From DATJKD01 sp963728295 (GTDB lineage: Bacteria > Pseudomonadota > Gammaproteobacteria > Steroidobacterales > Steroidobacteraceae), in assembly GCA_963728295.1 (NCBI GenBank), contig CAVSKB010000004.1:124001-188000 (forward strand): a stretch of DNA of 64,000 nucleotides, written 5' to 3'. Made by a program: the position numbers and the translations under genes. The notes beneath the pieces were generated by a model. The model was not told the DNA's origin. It was given only the letters and a program-made list of their open reading frames with translations, and searched no databases. Shown one piece after another: positions 9,828 to 17,967 of the stretch (within the stretch, counting starts at the first letter, position 1; the number at the start of each line of letters is the position of its first letter).

Positions 9828-9902
9828 GGTGTGAGTATGACGGACTCACTGGCCGCTCGACAGCCTCTCGACCATCCCGGGAAAGGCGGTGCCGCCGGCG
9901 GT

Positions 9903-11116
9903 CTAGCCGGTGTCGATCCGGTATAGCCCGCCGTCGTAATCCACGACGTAGAGCTCACCGTTCTCTCCTTCGGCGAACGAGCTGATCGACAGCGACGTAT
10001 CGAGGAGCTGGTCCGGGGCGCGGTCACCGGACCCGGGCGTGTGCGCAAAGATCCGCCCCGAGACGAAATCGCCGAACACGTAGCGCCCGGCAGTGAGGCT
10101 ACGCCTGCGCCGCGGTACACATAGCCTCCGGTCACCGAGGCGCCGAGGCCGTGATCGTATTCGGCGTCGGGATCGATGAGCGCGTCGCCACCGCTTTGAG
10201 TCGGGCAGCCGCTCGGCGGGTTGAAGCAGTGCGCGCCCTCGCGGAATCGCCAGCCGTAGTTGCCGCCTGCGACGACGCGGTCTACTTCCTCCCAGTCGTC
10301 CTGGCCGACGTCGCCGACCCAGAGATCGCCCGTCGAGGCGTCGAAGCTGAATCGCCAGGGGTTGCGCAGACCGTAGGCATGGATCTCCGGGCATTCCGCG
10401 GACCCAGCGCCGGTGCTGCAGCGGGCATTGCCGGTCCAGCGGTTGTCTGTCGGGATCGTGTAATCCGTCCCGCTCGAGACGTCGATCCTCAGGATCTTGC
10501 CGAGGAGGTTGTGCGTGTTCTGCGCATTGTTCTGTGGATCGCCGCCCGAGCCGCCGTCCCCGAGTGCCATGTACAGCATTCCGTCCGGGCCGAAGGCGAG
10601 ATGGCCGCCGTTGTGGTTGTCGAACGGCTGGTCGACCGTGAGCAGGATCGCCTCGCTCGCCGGGTCGAGAGTCGCACCGCCGTCGGGGCTCGTGTATGCC
10701 GCGAGCACGGACTGCAGCTGATCGTTGTTGTCGCGGGTGTAATGCAGGAACACGCGGCCATTGGCGGCGAACTGCGGGTCGAAGGCCATGCCGAGCAGGC
10801 CTCGCTCGCCGCCGTCCTGGACGCGCGCGGTGATGTCGATGAACACGCTGGTCGCGGCGACCGTGTCCAGGTTGTCGAAGACGAGAACGCGTCCCGCCTG
10901 CTCCACGACGAACCAGCGCGCGTCGTCGCCCGGCGCCTGCGCCGCGAGCACCGGGTTTGTAAAGGCAAGTGCCGGGTACACGCGTGTGACCTCGATCGCC
11001 GAGGCCGGCGGGGGCGGCGGAGGCGGCGGCATCATCGAGCTGCCGCCGCCGCTACCGTCGCAGCCGCCGAGCATCGGCAAGACGATCAATCCGAGAGCCA
11101 CGAACGCGTTTCTCAC
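9903..11116 (-). CDS. PQQ-dependent sugar/sorbosone dehydrogenase-like lipoprotein (one frame break)
   Basis: Six-bladed beta-propeller of the glucose/sorbosone dehydrogenase family (PF07995; YliI/aldose sugar dehydrogenase type), predicted periplasmic and lipid-anchored. The signal ends in a lipobox (LPMLGGC) followed by a Gly/Ser linker and eight consecutive prolines. Family motifs are ERGLLGMAFDPQFAANGRVF, NHNGGHLAFGPDGMLYMALGDGG, LLGKILRIDV and AYGLRNPWRFSFD. The frame breaks near 10108; the last blade (LTAGRYVFGDFVSGRIFAH ... GELYVVDYDGGLYRIDTG) is in another frame to a stop at 9903. Electron acceptor and sugar substrate are unknown. The break looks like an assembly indel. Confidence 0.78.
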
Positions 11117-11140
11117 GGGCGGTCCTCCTGCGCGCCGTTC

Positions 11141-11572
11141 TCAGACCAGCGAGCGGCGCTCGACGAGGATGCAGCGATCCATCACGACGGTCATGCCTGC
11201 GGCCTGCGCGCGCGCTGCGGCGGCATGATCGATCACGCCGAGTTGCAGCCAGAGCGCTGGCAGCTCGAGCCGCAGGCAATCGTCGACGATCGCCGCCACG
11301 TGCTCGGGCCGCCGGAACACGTCGACGATATCGATGGGTGCACCGGATGGCTGGGCCCCGACGGCCGCCGCCAGCGTGGGGAATGCCGGTTCCCCCTCCC
11401 AGCGGTCCATCTCGGGGTTGACCGGGACGATTCGATAGCCGTACGCGCGCATCGCACGCGCGACCCCGAAGCTCGGCCTGCCGTCGTCGGTCGAGAGCCC
11501 GACCACGGCGATCGTGCGTGCGCGCTCGAGCAGGGCCGCGATCGCGCCGGAATCCGGATTGCGATGCCTCAT
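11141..11572 (-). CDS. CoA-binding (Rossmann) protein, YccU type
   Basis: Stand-alone CoA-binding domain (CoA_binding_2, PF13380) of about 143 residues. Motifs are TIAVVGLSTDDGRPSFGVARAM near the start, IVPVNPE, the DIVDVFRRPEHV block and the C-terminal VVMDRCILVE. The start was placed at ATG 11572 (MRHRNPDSGAIA), since the 13 residues upstream are unlike the family. No catalytic function is established for this family. It is divergent from the reductase gene with 64 bp between starts. Confidence 0.8.
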   Translation of the reverse strand: MRHRNPDSGAIAALLERARTIAVVGLSTDDGRPSFGVARAMRAYGYRIVPVNPEMDRWEGEPAFPTLAAAVGAQPSGAPIDIVDVFRRPEHVAAIVDDCLRLELPALWLQLGVIDHAAAARAQAAGMTVVMDRCILVERRSLV

Positions 11573-11636
11573 TCGGCGAGCATACGCCACGACCGTCGCC
11601 CGGTCCGGCAACCGGGGAATCTGGCATGCTCGTCAC

Positions 11637-12674
11637 ATGCCGCTCATCACGCTGGTGCCGACACGTCAGACGTTCGCCGCGGAGGCCGGCGAGACAGTGC
11701 TCGACGCGGCGCTGCGCGCAGGTCTCAACCTGCCGCACAGCTGCAAGGGCGGTCACTGCGGGTCCTGCCGCGCGCGGGTCCTGCATGGCCGCTTCGTGTA
11801 CCCGCGCGGCCGGACCGCCGGGCTCACCGAGGAAGAGGAGGCGGAGGGCTACGCGCTTCTCTGCGCAGCCCATGCGCGCAGCGATCTCGAAGTCGAGACC
11901 CGCGAGATCCGTCCGGCGCCGGACGTCGAGATCAAGAGCCTGCCCTGTCGCATCGAGCGGCTGACGCAGATCGCGGGCGATGTCATGTCGGTCATGCTGC
12001 GGCTGCCCGCGGTCGAGGAATTCCACTTCCGACCCGGCCAGTATCTTGACGTGATGGTGGGTCGCGGACGCCGCCGCAGCTTTTCGATTGCGAGCGCGCC
12101 CTCCGACGGCCGCGAGCTCGAGCTGCACGTGCGGCGCGCGTCGAGCACCGGCTTCACCGGGCAGCTGTTCGACTCGATGACCGTCGGCACGCTGTTGCGT
12201 ATCGAAGGCCCGCTGGGTCAGTTCTGGCTGCGCGGGGAATCGCCGCGACCGCCGATCATGATCGGTGGCGGCACCGGCTACGCCCCCCTGCGCGCCATGC
12301 TGCGCCAGCTCATCGCCGACGGCGACCGGCGCAGGCTCGCGCTCTACTGGGGCGCGCGCACCGGGTCCGACCTGTACGAGCACGACTGGCTGCGGGCGCT
12401 CGAGCGTGAGCGCCCAGGCTTCAGCTATCGACCCGTTCTGTCCGAACCTTCCCCGGGCGATGACCGTTGGTCGGGACGCACCGGCCTCGTGCACGCGGCG
12501 GTGCTCGCGGATTTTCCGGATCTTGCGGGACTCGACGTGTATGCCAGCGGCCCGCCGGCCATGATCGAGTCGATACGTGCCGACTTCGCAGTTCGCGGCC
12601 TGCCGCGCGAACAGCTGTACTTCGACTCCTTCGATTACGCGCCGGACACGCTCGCGCGCATGCAGGGCGGGTGA
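11637..12674 (+). CDS. NAD(P)H-flavin/[2Fe-2S] reductase, CDP-6-deoxy-delta-3,4-glucoseen reductase type
   Basis: 345-residue three-domain oxidoreductase. The plant-type ferredoxin domain comes first, with cluster ligands C36, C41, C44 and C76 (SCKGGHCGSC ... LLC). The FAD domain has RRRSFSIASAP near residue 143, and the NAD(P) domain has MIGGGTGYAPLRAML near 207 plus the C-terminal YASGPPAMIES. It transfers electrons from NAD(P)H through FAD to a 2Fe-2S centre, usually serving an oxygenase or dehydratase partner. The name follows the family; no deoxysugar genes are present, so the partner is unknown. The AAMDC-like gene follows after 10 bp and may be co-transcribed. Confidence 0.85.
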   Translation: MPLITLVPTRQTFAAEAGETVLDAALRAGLNLPHSCKGGHCGSCRARVLHGRFVYPRGRTAGLTEEEEAEGYALLCAAHARSDLEVETREIRPAPDVEIKSLPCRIERLTQIAGDVMSVMLRLPAVEEFHFRPGQYLDVMVGRGRRRSFSIASAPSDGRELELHVRRASSTGFTGQLFDSMTVGTLLRIEGPLGQFWLRGESPRPPIMIGGGTGYAPLRAMLRQLIADGDRRRLALYWGARTGSDLYEHDWLRALERERPGFSYRPVLSEPSPGDDRWSGRTGLVHAAVLADFPDLAGLDVYASGPPAMIESIRADFAVRGLPREQLYFDSFDYAPDTLARMQGG

Positions 12675-12684
12675 GGGTAATGAC

Positions 12685-13062
12685 ATGACTGCACTCACGA
12701 CGCGTTCACCCAGGATTACCCATGTCTCCTGGGGCCGGATGGAAGTCGACGGAATTGGAACCGGCAAGGACTTCAAGCTGTACCCTGGTGGCGGTCGTCC
12801 GTGGGACTGGAACGAAACAGGCACACGGCATGTTCCGGGTATTCAGCCATCGGACGTCGCGGAGCTGCTCGAGCGCGAGAGCACGGTGATCGTCCTGAGT
12901 CGCGGGATGTACCTGGTCCTCCAGACCTGCCCTGAGACCCTGGACCTCCTCCGCGCGCGCGGCATCGCTGTACACGTCGAGGAAACGCGGTCCGCAGTGG
13001 CACTCTACAATCGACTCGCGGAGTCGCAGAACGTGGGCGGGCTCTTTCACTCCACGTGCTGA
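12685..13062 (+). CDS. AAMDC/Mth938-like domain protein (DUF498/DUF598)
   Basis: 125-residue single-domain protein of the Mth938-like fold (PF04430). It keeps the features of animal AAMDC: ITHVSWGRMEVDG at the N-terminus, YPGGGRPWDWNETGTRHVPG, IQPSDVAELLE, a central VIVLSRGMYLVLQ and a C-terminus ending GGLFHSTC. Most bacterial members of this fold are more divergent. The ATG at 12685 is 7 bp after a GAGGG Shine-Dalgarno sequence that overlaps the reductase stop. Base composition is visibly less GC-rich than the surroundings, and the gene begins a three-gene run of similar composition. Function in bacteria is unknown; AAMDC has been linked to adipogenesis and metabolism in animals. Confidence 0.8.
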   Translation: MTALTTRSPRITHVSWGRMEVDGIGTGKDFKLYPGGGRPWDWNETGTRHVPGIQPSDVAELLERESTVIVLSRGMYLVLQTCPETLDLLRARGIAVHVEETRSAVALYNRLAESQNVGGLFHSTC

Positions 13063-13094
13063 CCCGCGTGAACCTCACGCGACGGAGGCTGGTC

Positions 13095-13502
13095 ATGGCT
13101 ACCATCCACAGGGAAATTGGAATCGAACGCGAGAAAGAATTCGTCTGGGACGCAATCCGCGATGTGGGCGCAATACACCGGCGCCTGGTACCCGGGTTCG
13201 TGATCGATTGTAAGCTCGAGGGTGACTCGCGAATCGTTACCTTCGCAAATGGAATGGTCATACGTGAGCTGATCGTCGACGTCGACGACAAGAACTGCCG
13301 GCACGCCTGGTCGGCTCGCGGTGAGCCCCTGACCCACCATAACGCGTCGTTACAGGTCTTCTCCGACGGCGCGGACAAATGCCGGGTCGTGTGGATAGCT
13401 GACCTGCTGCCGAATGAAGTTGCCGGGACGGTTGACGAAATGATTCAACATGGCCTGAGTACCATGAAGGAAACTCTGGAAAAGAGCTCGACCGGTCGCT
13501 GA
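13095..13502 (+). CDS. SRPBCC / polyketide cyclase-like protein
   Basis: 135-residue START-like helix-grip protein. The pattern MATIHREIGIEREKEFVWDA, then an acidic RELIVDVDD strand, HHNASLQVFSDG and CRVVWIADLLPNEVAG, and a long C-terminal helix (GTVDEMIQHGLSTMKETLEK) fits the SRPBCC superfamily (PF10604). These proteins bind hydrophobic ligands; no catalytic residue can be assigned. The start at 13095 is preceded by a GGAGG Shine-Dalgarno sequence, better than the upstream in-frame ATG at 13056, which overlaps the AAMDC-like gene. Codon use is less GC-rich than in the flanking genes. Confidence 0.75.
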   Translation: MATIHREIGIEREKEFVWDAIRDVGAIHRRLVPGFVIDCKLEGDSRIVTFANGMVIRELIVDVDDKNCRHAWSARGEPLTHHNASLQVFSDGADKCRVVWIADLLPNEVAGTVDEMIQHGLSTMKETLEKSSTGR

Positions 13503-13523
13503 GCGCGCGATCCAGGCTTCTGC

Positions 13524-13952
13524 ATGGTCGACTCAGCCCGATTGCTTGCCGCACGAGAGCGCTTATCCCTGGCGGAAACGCAATACCGGTCCGAGGAGGG
13601 CCTCCTGCACCTCGAGGAGGGACTGGCTCTCCTGGAAGAGGTGATGACTGGGGACTCGTCCGCGGACCGGACGGTGGCACAGAACCTGGTCGCCACGTAC
13701 TCGAACAGGATCTACGACTGCGTAAGGAAGCTGGTTGACACCGATCTTGCGCTGCCGGAACCGGATCTCGAACATCTTTTTCGAGTCGTCCTCGCGTTTG
13801 ATCACCGCGGCTTCGGCCTGCCCGCGGACGGTCGCCTGACCAAGATCAACCTCGTTCGGCGGCTGATCGACCGATATTACGAAGGTCACTCGCCCGCGGA
13901 GAAGCGCACGGCACTCGAGCGGCTGGCGAAGATCTCGGCCGAGCCGGACTGA
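13524..13952 (+). CDS. Hypothetical helical protein (142 residues)
   Basis: I do not recognise a family. The product is predicted to be almost wholly alpha-helical and acidic, with heptad-like stretches (RLSLAETQYRSEEGLLHLEE and GLALLEEVMTGD) and a C-terminus KRTALERLAKISAEPD. It is the third gene of the lower-GC trio, 21 bp after the SRPBCC stop. No clear Shine-Dalgarno sequence precedes the ATG at 13524, so translation may be coupled or the start misplaced. It converges on hemY with 3 bp between stops. The frame is uninterrupted, and its codon use resembles the two preceding genes, supporting a real gene. Confidence 0.6.
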   Translation: MVDSARLLAARERLSLAETQYRSEEGLLHLEEGLALLEEVMTGDSSADRTVAQNLVATYSNRIYDCVRKLVDTDLALPEPDLEHLFRVVLAFDHRGFGLPADGRLTKINLVRRLIDRYYEGHSPAEKRTALERLAKISAEPD

Positions 13953-13955
13953 AAG

Positions 13956-15164
13956 CTAGCGCCGCCGCAGACGTGCGCGGGGCGCGGCCGGGCGCCGACC
14001 TGCACTGCGGGAGAGCGCGTCCCGCAGCACCCGCGCGGCCAGGGCGTGTTCCCCTCGCTGGTCATGCAGATCCGCGAGCATCAGGCTCAACTCCGCGCTG
14101 GGTTTTCGCGCGATGCTCGCCTCCAGATATGTCCGCGCCTTGCCGATGAGGTCCGCGCGCAGGCACAGCCGCGCACACGTCGCAAGCAGCTCAGGATCCC
14201 CGGGTCGTTTCCGAAGCCAGTTTTCGGCGCGATCGAGCGGCACGAGCGGATCGGGCAGCACGAGCTCCCCGTAGAGCCGCAGCGCCGCAGCGTCGCCGGT
14301 CTCCTCGATGAGGTCGCGCAGCGCGCGCTCCGCATCGACGTGCGCGCCGACGTCCATCCGCGCGCGCGCGTGGAGCACGATCGCCTGCGGCAGACGGCGC
14401 GCGCTGCGTGGCAGCGCATTCCATGCGGCCTCGACGGCCGCTTGATCCCCGCGCTCGCCCAGCGCGCGGATCTCCTCCAGCTCAGCCTGCGCCAGCAGCT
14501 CGTTGACCTGCGACTCGGGCAGCTCCTTCGCGCTTCGCAGCCGCGGACCGAGATTGCGCAACAGCTCGCCACGGCCGAGCTTCTGGCTCAGACGCGCCAT
14601 GAGCTCGAGCCCGCGGGAGTTCAGGTCGCCTGAGGCGTCGAGCTGCTCGAGCGTGGCGAGCGCCGCTTCGTGCTGGCCGCGACGCATCTGCATTTCCGCG
14701 AGCGTCACGAGCGTGGGCGCGCGCTCCTCGGGGCCGGCCTCCTGCGCATGCGCCAGCCAGTCGTCCCGACGCGCCACGGCGTCCTGAAGATCGGCCGCAC
14801 GCGCCGCCACCAGGTAGTTGACGACAGGCGATTCCGCGTCGCCCGCCGAGCGCGTCAACAGCTCCTCCGATCGCTTCCAGTTGCCGGCCGCGAGATCGAG
14901 CAGCGCGCGCTGCGTGTCCGCGCGTGCGCGCCGTCGCCGCCGCTCGGCCCGCAGCTCCGCGAGGCGGCGGCGCGAAGTGATGGCCGCGGCAAGGCTGCGC
15001 AGCAGCACGTAGAGGCCTATGAGCATCAGAGCGAAGACCGGGAGGGTCGTCTCGAAGAGTTGCGGGCCCGCGCGGATCGCGACATGACCGGGATCGGCGA
15101 GCAGCAGATGAGCGAGGAGCCCGCCGCCGACCAGCGCGATCGCGGCGATCGCTGCGCCCTTCAT
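13956..15164 (-). CDS. hemY: HemY-like inner-membrane TPR protein
   Basis: 402 residues, close to E. coli HemY (398). Two N-terminal membrane segments (AAIAAIALVGGGLLAHLLLA and LPVFALMLIGLYVLLRSLAA) precede a cytoplasmic helical TPR array with repeated NWxxSE, ALATLEQL, AERALRDLIEE and AENWLRKRPGDPELLATCAR units. The C-terminus ends in an Arg-rich tail. HemY is linked to late haem synthesis, possibly coordinating enzymes at the membrane; it is not the protoporphyrinogen oxidase of the same name in Bacillus. Start ATG 15164 overlaps the hemX stop. Confidence 0.87.
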   Translation of the reverse strand: MKGAAIAAIALVGGGLLAHLLLADPGHVAIRAGPQLFETTLPVFALMLIGLYVLLRSLAAAITSRRRLAELRAERRRRRARADTQRALLDLAAGNWKRSEELLTRSAGDAESPVVNYLVAARAADLQDAVARRDDWLAHAQEAGPEERAPTLVTLAEMQMRRGQHEAALATLEQLDASGDLNSRGLELMARLSQKLGRGELLRNLGPRLRSAKELPESQVNELLAQAELEEIRALGERGDQAAVEAAWNALPRSARRLPQAIVLHARARMDVGAHVDAERALRDLIEETGDAAALRLYGELVLPDPLVPLDRAENWLRKRPGDPELLATCARLCLRADLIGKARTYLEASIARKPSAELSLMLADLHDQRGEHALAARVLRDALSRSAGRRPAAPRARLRRR

Positions 15165-16204
15165 GGGGTCGCGGCGCGCCCCTGGACGACACGGCGCAGC
15201 GCCTGTGCCGCGGCGCCGACCGCTGGCCGAGGCGGATCGACGTCGATGGCCGCGAGCGATTCGATCTCCTCGCGGATGCGCGCCGCCTCGGGGGTGCGGA
15301 GGTCGAAGTACCGAACCAGCCACTCGCGCGCGGCGCGCAGCGTCTCCACGTATGCGGCGCCGTCCTGCTGCGCCGCTGCGGTGCGCGCGCCGAGCAGCAG
15401 CAGCTCGAGATGCTGGCGGCGCAGCGACTCTGCCTCCTGCGTCACCAGCGTCGCACTGCCGGGATCGACGCGACGCAGGGAGAAGAGCCCGCGCCAGGCC
15501 TCGCCCAGCCGCTGCTTGAGCCGCGAGATCGCGGATCTCTCCTTGCCATCCGTTCCGGCGCCGCCCCCTGCGCCGAGCGATACGTCCTGCATCGGGAGCC
15601 CTGCCGCCGCCTGCTCCACCGCCGTGATGCGCGCCAGAAGCTGCGGCAGATCGGGCGCGGGCACCGCGCGCAGCGCGCCGAGCTCCGCCGCGATCAGCCG
15701 CCGAACCTCCCCGAGCGCCGGATCGCGGAGCGTCGACAGGCGTGCATCGGCGTGTTCCATGGCGACGATCGCCGTGCGAACGTCGCGTTCGAGCTCGAGA
15801 CGGCGTTGCGCGAGCTCGAGCAGGTACAGCGCCTCGGAGCGCGCCCATCCCCGCTGCGGCGCTTCCGTGCGCGCGCTCAGTTCCTCGATGGCGCTTCCGA
15901 GCTCGGCCAGCTGCGCGGGCATCACGCGCAGACCTTCGAGGTCGTTGCGCCAGGCGGCGCTCGTTGTCTCGAGCTGCGTCGCGAGGGCGAGGAGCCGCTC
16001 GGACGATTGCCGCTGCAGCTCGTTGAGCTCGGCGAGCTCAGCGGTGACGACGTCGAGCCGATCACCGGCGCGGTTCAGGCGCCAGTGCGCGGCCGCGGCG
16101 ATCAGGACCGCAATGACGGCAAGCGCCACGGTCGTCGGACTGCCACCCGCGCCGTTGCGACGCGCAGCGCTTTCGACGGTCAGGCTTTCGATTTCGGCGG
16201 ACAT
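15161..16204 (-). CDS. hemX: HemX-like membrane protein
   Basis: 347-residue protein of the HemX family (PF04375), anchored by one membrane segment (TTVALAVIAVLIAAAAHW), followed by a long periplasmic or cytoplasmic coiled coil (DRLDVVTAELAELNELQRQS and further heptads) and a C-terminal domain with EARIREEIESLA. Formerly annotated as uroporphyrin-III C-methyltransferase in E. coli, but it lacks the methyltransferase fold and that role is not supported. I took ATG 16204 (MSAEIESLTVES) as the start, because the longer frame adds 24 basic residues unlike the family. It sits in the conserved hemC-D-X-Y order. Confidence 0.85.
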   Translation of the reverse strand: MSAEIESLTVESAARRNGAGGSPTTVALAVIAVLIAAAAHWRLNRAGDRLDVVTAELAELNELQRQSSERLLALATQLETTSAAWRNDLEGLRVMPAQLAELGSAIEELSARTEAPQRGWARSEALYLLELAQRRLELERDVRTAIVAMEHADARLSTLRDPALGEVRRLIAAELGALRAVPAPDLPQLLARITAVEQAAAGLPMQDVSLGAGGGAGTDGKERSAISRLKQRLGEAWRGLFSLRRVDPGSATLVTQEAESLRRQHLELLLLGARTAAAQQDGAAYVETLRAAREWLVRYFDLRTPEAARIREEIESLAAIDVDPPRPAVGAAAQALRRVVQGRAATP

Positions 16205-16241
16205 CGGCGCGGAGGCGGGGTCGTTGCGAGCGCGGATCGTA

Positions 16242-17024
16242 TCACGCGTCTTTCGTCTGCCCCGCGCCGCGCGCATGCTCGACGAGTGCGCGCGCCATCG
16301 CGGAATCCTCCGCGCTTACGGCCTCGATCAGCTCGCCCTGCCAGGCGAGCTCGCGCGCTGCTGCGGCGACCCTCGGTCCCGGAACGACGAGCGCGGTGGC
16401 ACGAAGATTCGCATCGAGCGCGGCCGGCACGATCCGCACGAGTGCACGCAGCACGTCGACGCTTGTCACGGCGATCGCCGCCGTCCCGGTCGCGAGCGCC
16501 GCTGCGAGCTCGTAGATCGCCGCGGGTGTCGGCGTCACGGGAACGCGCCGGTAGAGTTCAACTGCCTGCACCGTGGCGCCGCGGCGCTCGAGCTCGCGAC
16601 GGAGATAGTCTCTGCCCTCGGTGCCGCGCAGGATCAGCACGCGCAGACCCTGCGGCGCCGCGAATTCCGGAAGGGCGAGCAGGCTCTCCGAGTTCGCGCC
16701 GCGTTGCGGTTGTGCTGCGACGCGGATGCCGGCGCGCCGGAGTGCCTGCGCCGTCGCCGGCCCGATGGCCGCGACTCGTGCCCGCGCCGGTGCCTGCAGA
16801 CGCCGGGCGGCGAAGAGCGCGGCGTTCGCGCTGGTGTAGACCAGCCAGTCGAAATCGTCGGGCACGACCTCCGCGCGTGAAGCATTCGTTTCGACCGGCT
16901 CGATGCGGATCGCGGGAAACTCGACCACCTTCGCGCCGAGCGCGCGCAGTGCAGCGACGGTGCCGGCCGATTGCTGCGCCGGGCGCGTGACGATGACGGT
17001 GTGCCCGGCGAGCTCGGTGCTCAC
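16242..17024 (-). CDS. hemD: Uroporphyrinogen-III synthase
   Basis: Closes hydroxymethylbilane to uroporphyrinogen III with D-ring inversion. 260 residues beginning (GTG) STELAGHTVIVTRPAQQSAG, with FDWLVYTSANA, the AAIGPATAQALRRAGI motif near the domain junction, and the second-domain VLILRGTEGRDYLRREL and IAVTSVDVLRAL. The GTG start overlaps the hemC TGA in a GTGA, so translation is coupled to HemC, its upstream pathway partner. The family is sequence-variable, but context and motifs agree. Confidence 0.9.
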   Translation of the reverse strand: MSTELAGHTVIVTRPAQQSAGTVAALRALGAKVVEFPAIRIEPVETNASRAEVVPDDFDWLVYTSANAALFAARRLQAPARARVAAIGPATAQALRRAGIRVAAQPQRGANSESLLALPEFAAPQGLRVLILRGTEGRDYLRRELERRGATVQAVELYRRVPVTPTPAAIYELAAALATGTAAIAVTSVDVLRALVRIVPAALDANLRATALVVPGPRVAAAARELAWQGELIEAVSAEDSAMARALVEHARGAGQTKDA

Positions 17025-17950
17025 GGCGTTGTTTCGGCCGTGCGGCGCAGCCGTTCGAGCAGGCCAGCAGCGCCGGCGTCGAGCATCCGCTGCGCGAGGG
17101 CAAGTCCCAGCGCCGCGGCGCGGGCAGCCGGGCCTTCGATGCGGTCGCGATACGCCTCGCGGCCGTCGGGCGACCCGACGAAGGCGGACAGCCGGAGTGC
17201 TTCCCCTTCGAGCGTGGCGTGCGCCGCGATCGGCGAGTGACAGCTGCCGTGCAGATGCCCGGCAAATGCGCGCTCCGCCGCGAGCCGCAACGCCGTGGGC
17301 GGATCGTGCAGCGCGGTCACGGCCGCACGGCTTTCGGCGTCGGCCGCGGCGCATTCGATGCCGATCACCCCCTGTCCCACGGCCGGCACGAACGACTCCG
17401 CGTCGAGCACCTCGGTGATCCTGTCAGCGAGACCGAGCCGTTCGAGCCCGGCGCAGGCGAGCAGGATCGCGTCCAGCGCGCCGTCCTCGAGACGCGCAAG
17501 GCGGGTGTCCACGTTCCCGCGCAGCAGCTCGACGACGAGATCCGGCCGTGGCTGCCTGAGCTGCGCCTGGCGCCGCGGGCTCGACGTCCCGATCCGCGCG
17601 CCCGCGGGCAGCTCCTCGAGCCGACGGTATCTCCGTGACACGAACGCATCGCGCGGCTCGGCGCGCGGCAGCACCGCGGCAATCGTCATCCCCGGCGGCA
17701 TCTCGCTCGGAACGTCCTTCATCGAATGCACGGCGATGTCCGCTGCGCCCGCGGCGATCGCGAGCTCGAGCTCCTTGACGAACAGCCCTTTTCCGCCGAC
17801 GTCGGCCAGCGGGCGGTCGCGCACGCGGTCGCCCTGGGTTGTCATCGCCACGAGCTCGACCGCCATGTCCGGGTGCGCCTGCCGGAGGAGGCCGGCGACG
17901 TGTTCCGCCTGCCAGAGCGCGAGCCGGCTCCGGCGGGTGGCGATGCGCAT
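17021..17950 (-). CDS. hemC: Hydroxymethylbilane synthase (porphobilinogen deaminase)
   Basis: Polymerises four porphobilinogens into hydroxymethylbilane. 309 residues from ATG 17950: MRIATRRSRLALWQAEHVAG, GDRVRDRPLADVGGKGLFVKELE, ADIAVHSMKDVPSEMPPG, GTSSPRRQAQL and LLRGNVDTRLARL. The dipyrromethane cofactor cysteine lies in the C-terminal motif HGSCHSPIAAHA, in place of the usual GGCxxPIAA form. It starts 17 bp after the AI-2E-type transporter stop and overlaps hemD by 4 bp. Confidence 0.95.
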   Translation of the reverse strand: MRIATRRSRLALWQAEHVAGLLRQAHPDMAVELVAMTTQGDRVRDRPLADVGGKGLFVKELELAIAAGAADIAVHSMKDVPSEMPPGMTIAAVLPRAEPRDAFVSRRYRRLEELPAGARIGTSSPRRQAQLRQPRPDLVVELLRGNVDTRLARLEDGALDAILLACAGLERLGLADRITEVLDAESFVPAVGQGVIGIECAAADAESRAAVTALHDPPTALRLAAERAFAGHLHGSCHSPIAAHATLEGEALRLSAFVGSPDGREAYRDRIEGPAARAAALGLALAQRMLDAGAAGLLERLRRTAETTP

Positions 17951-17967
17951 GCGCCGCGCCACGCGCC

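Noticed and set aside
10151..12049. Long plus-strand open frame of 632 codons over the sugar dehydrogenase and reductase genes
   Set aside because: Opposite or out of frame to three genes with clear family motifs; composition is typical of a shadow.
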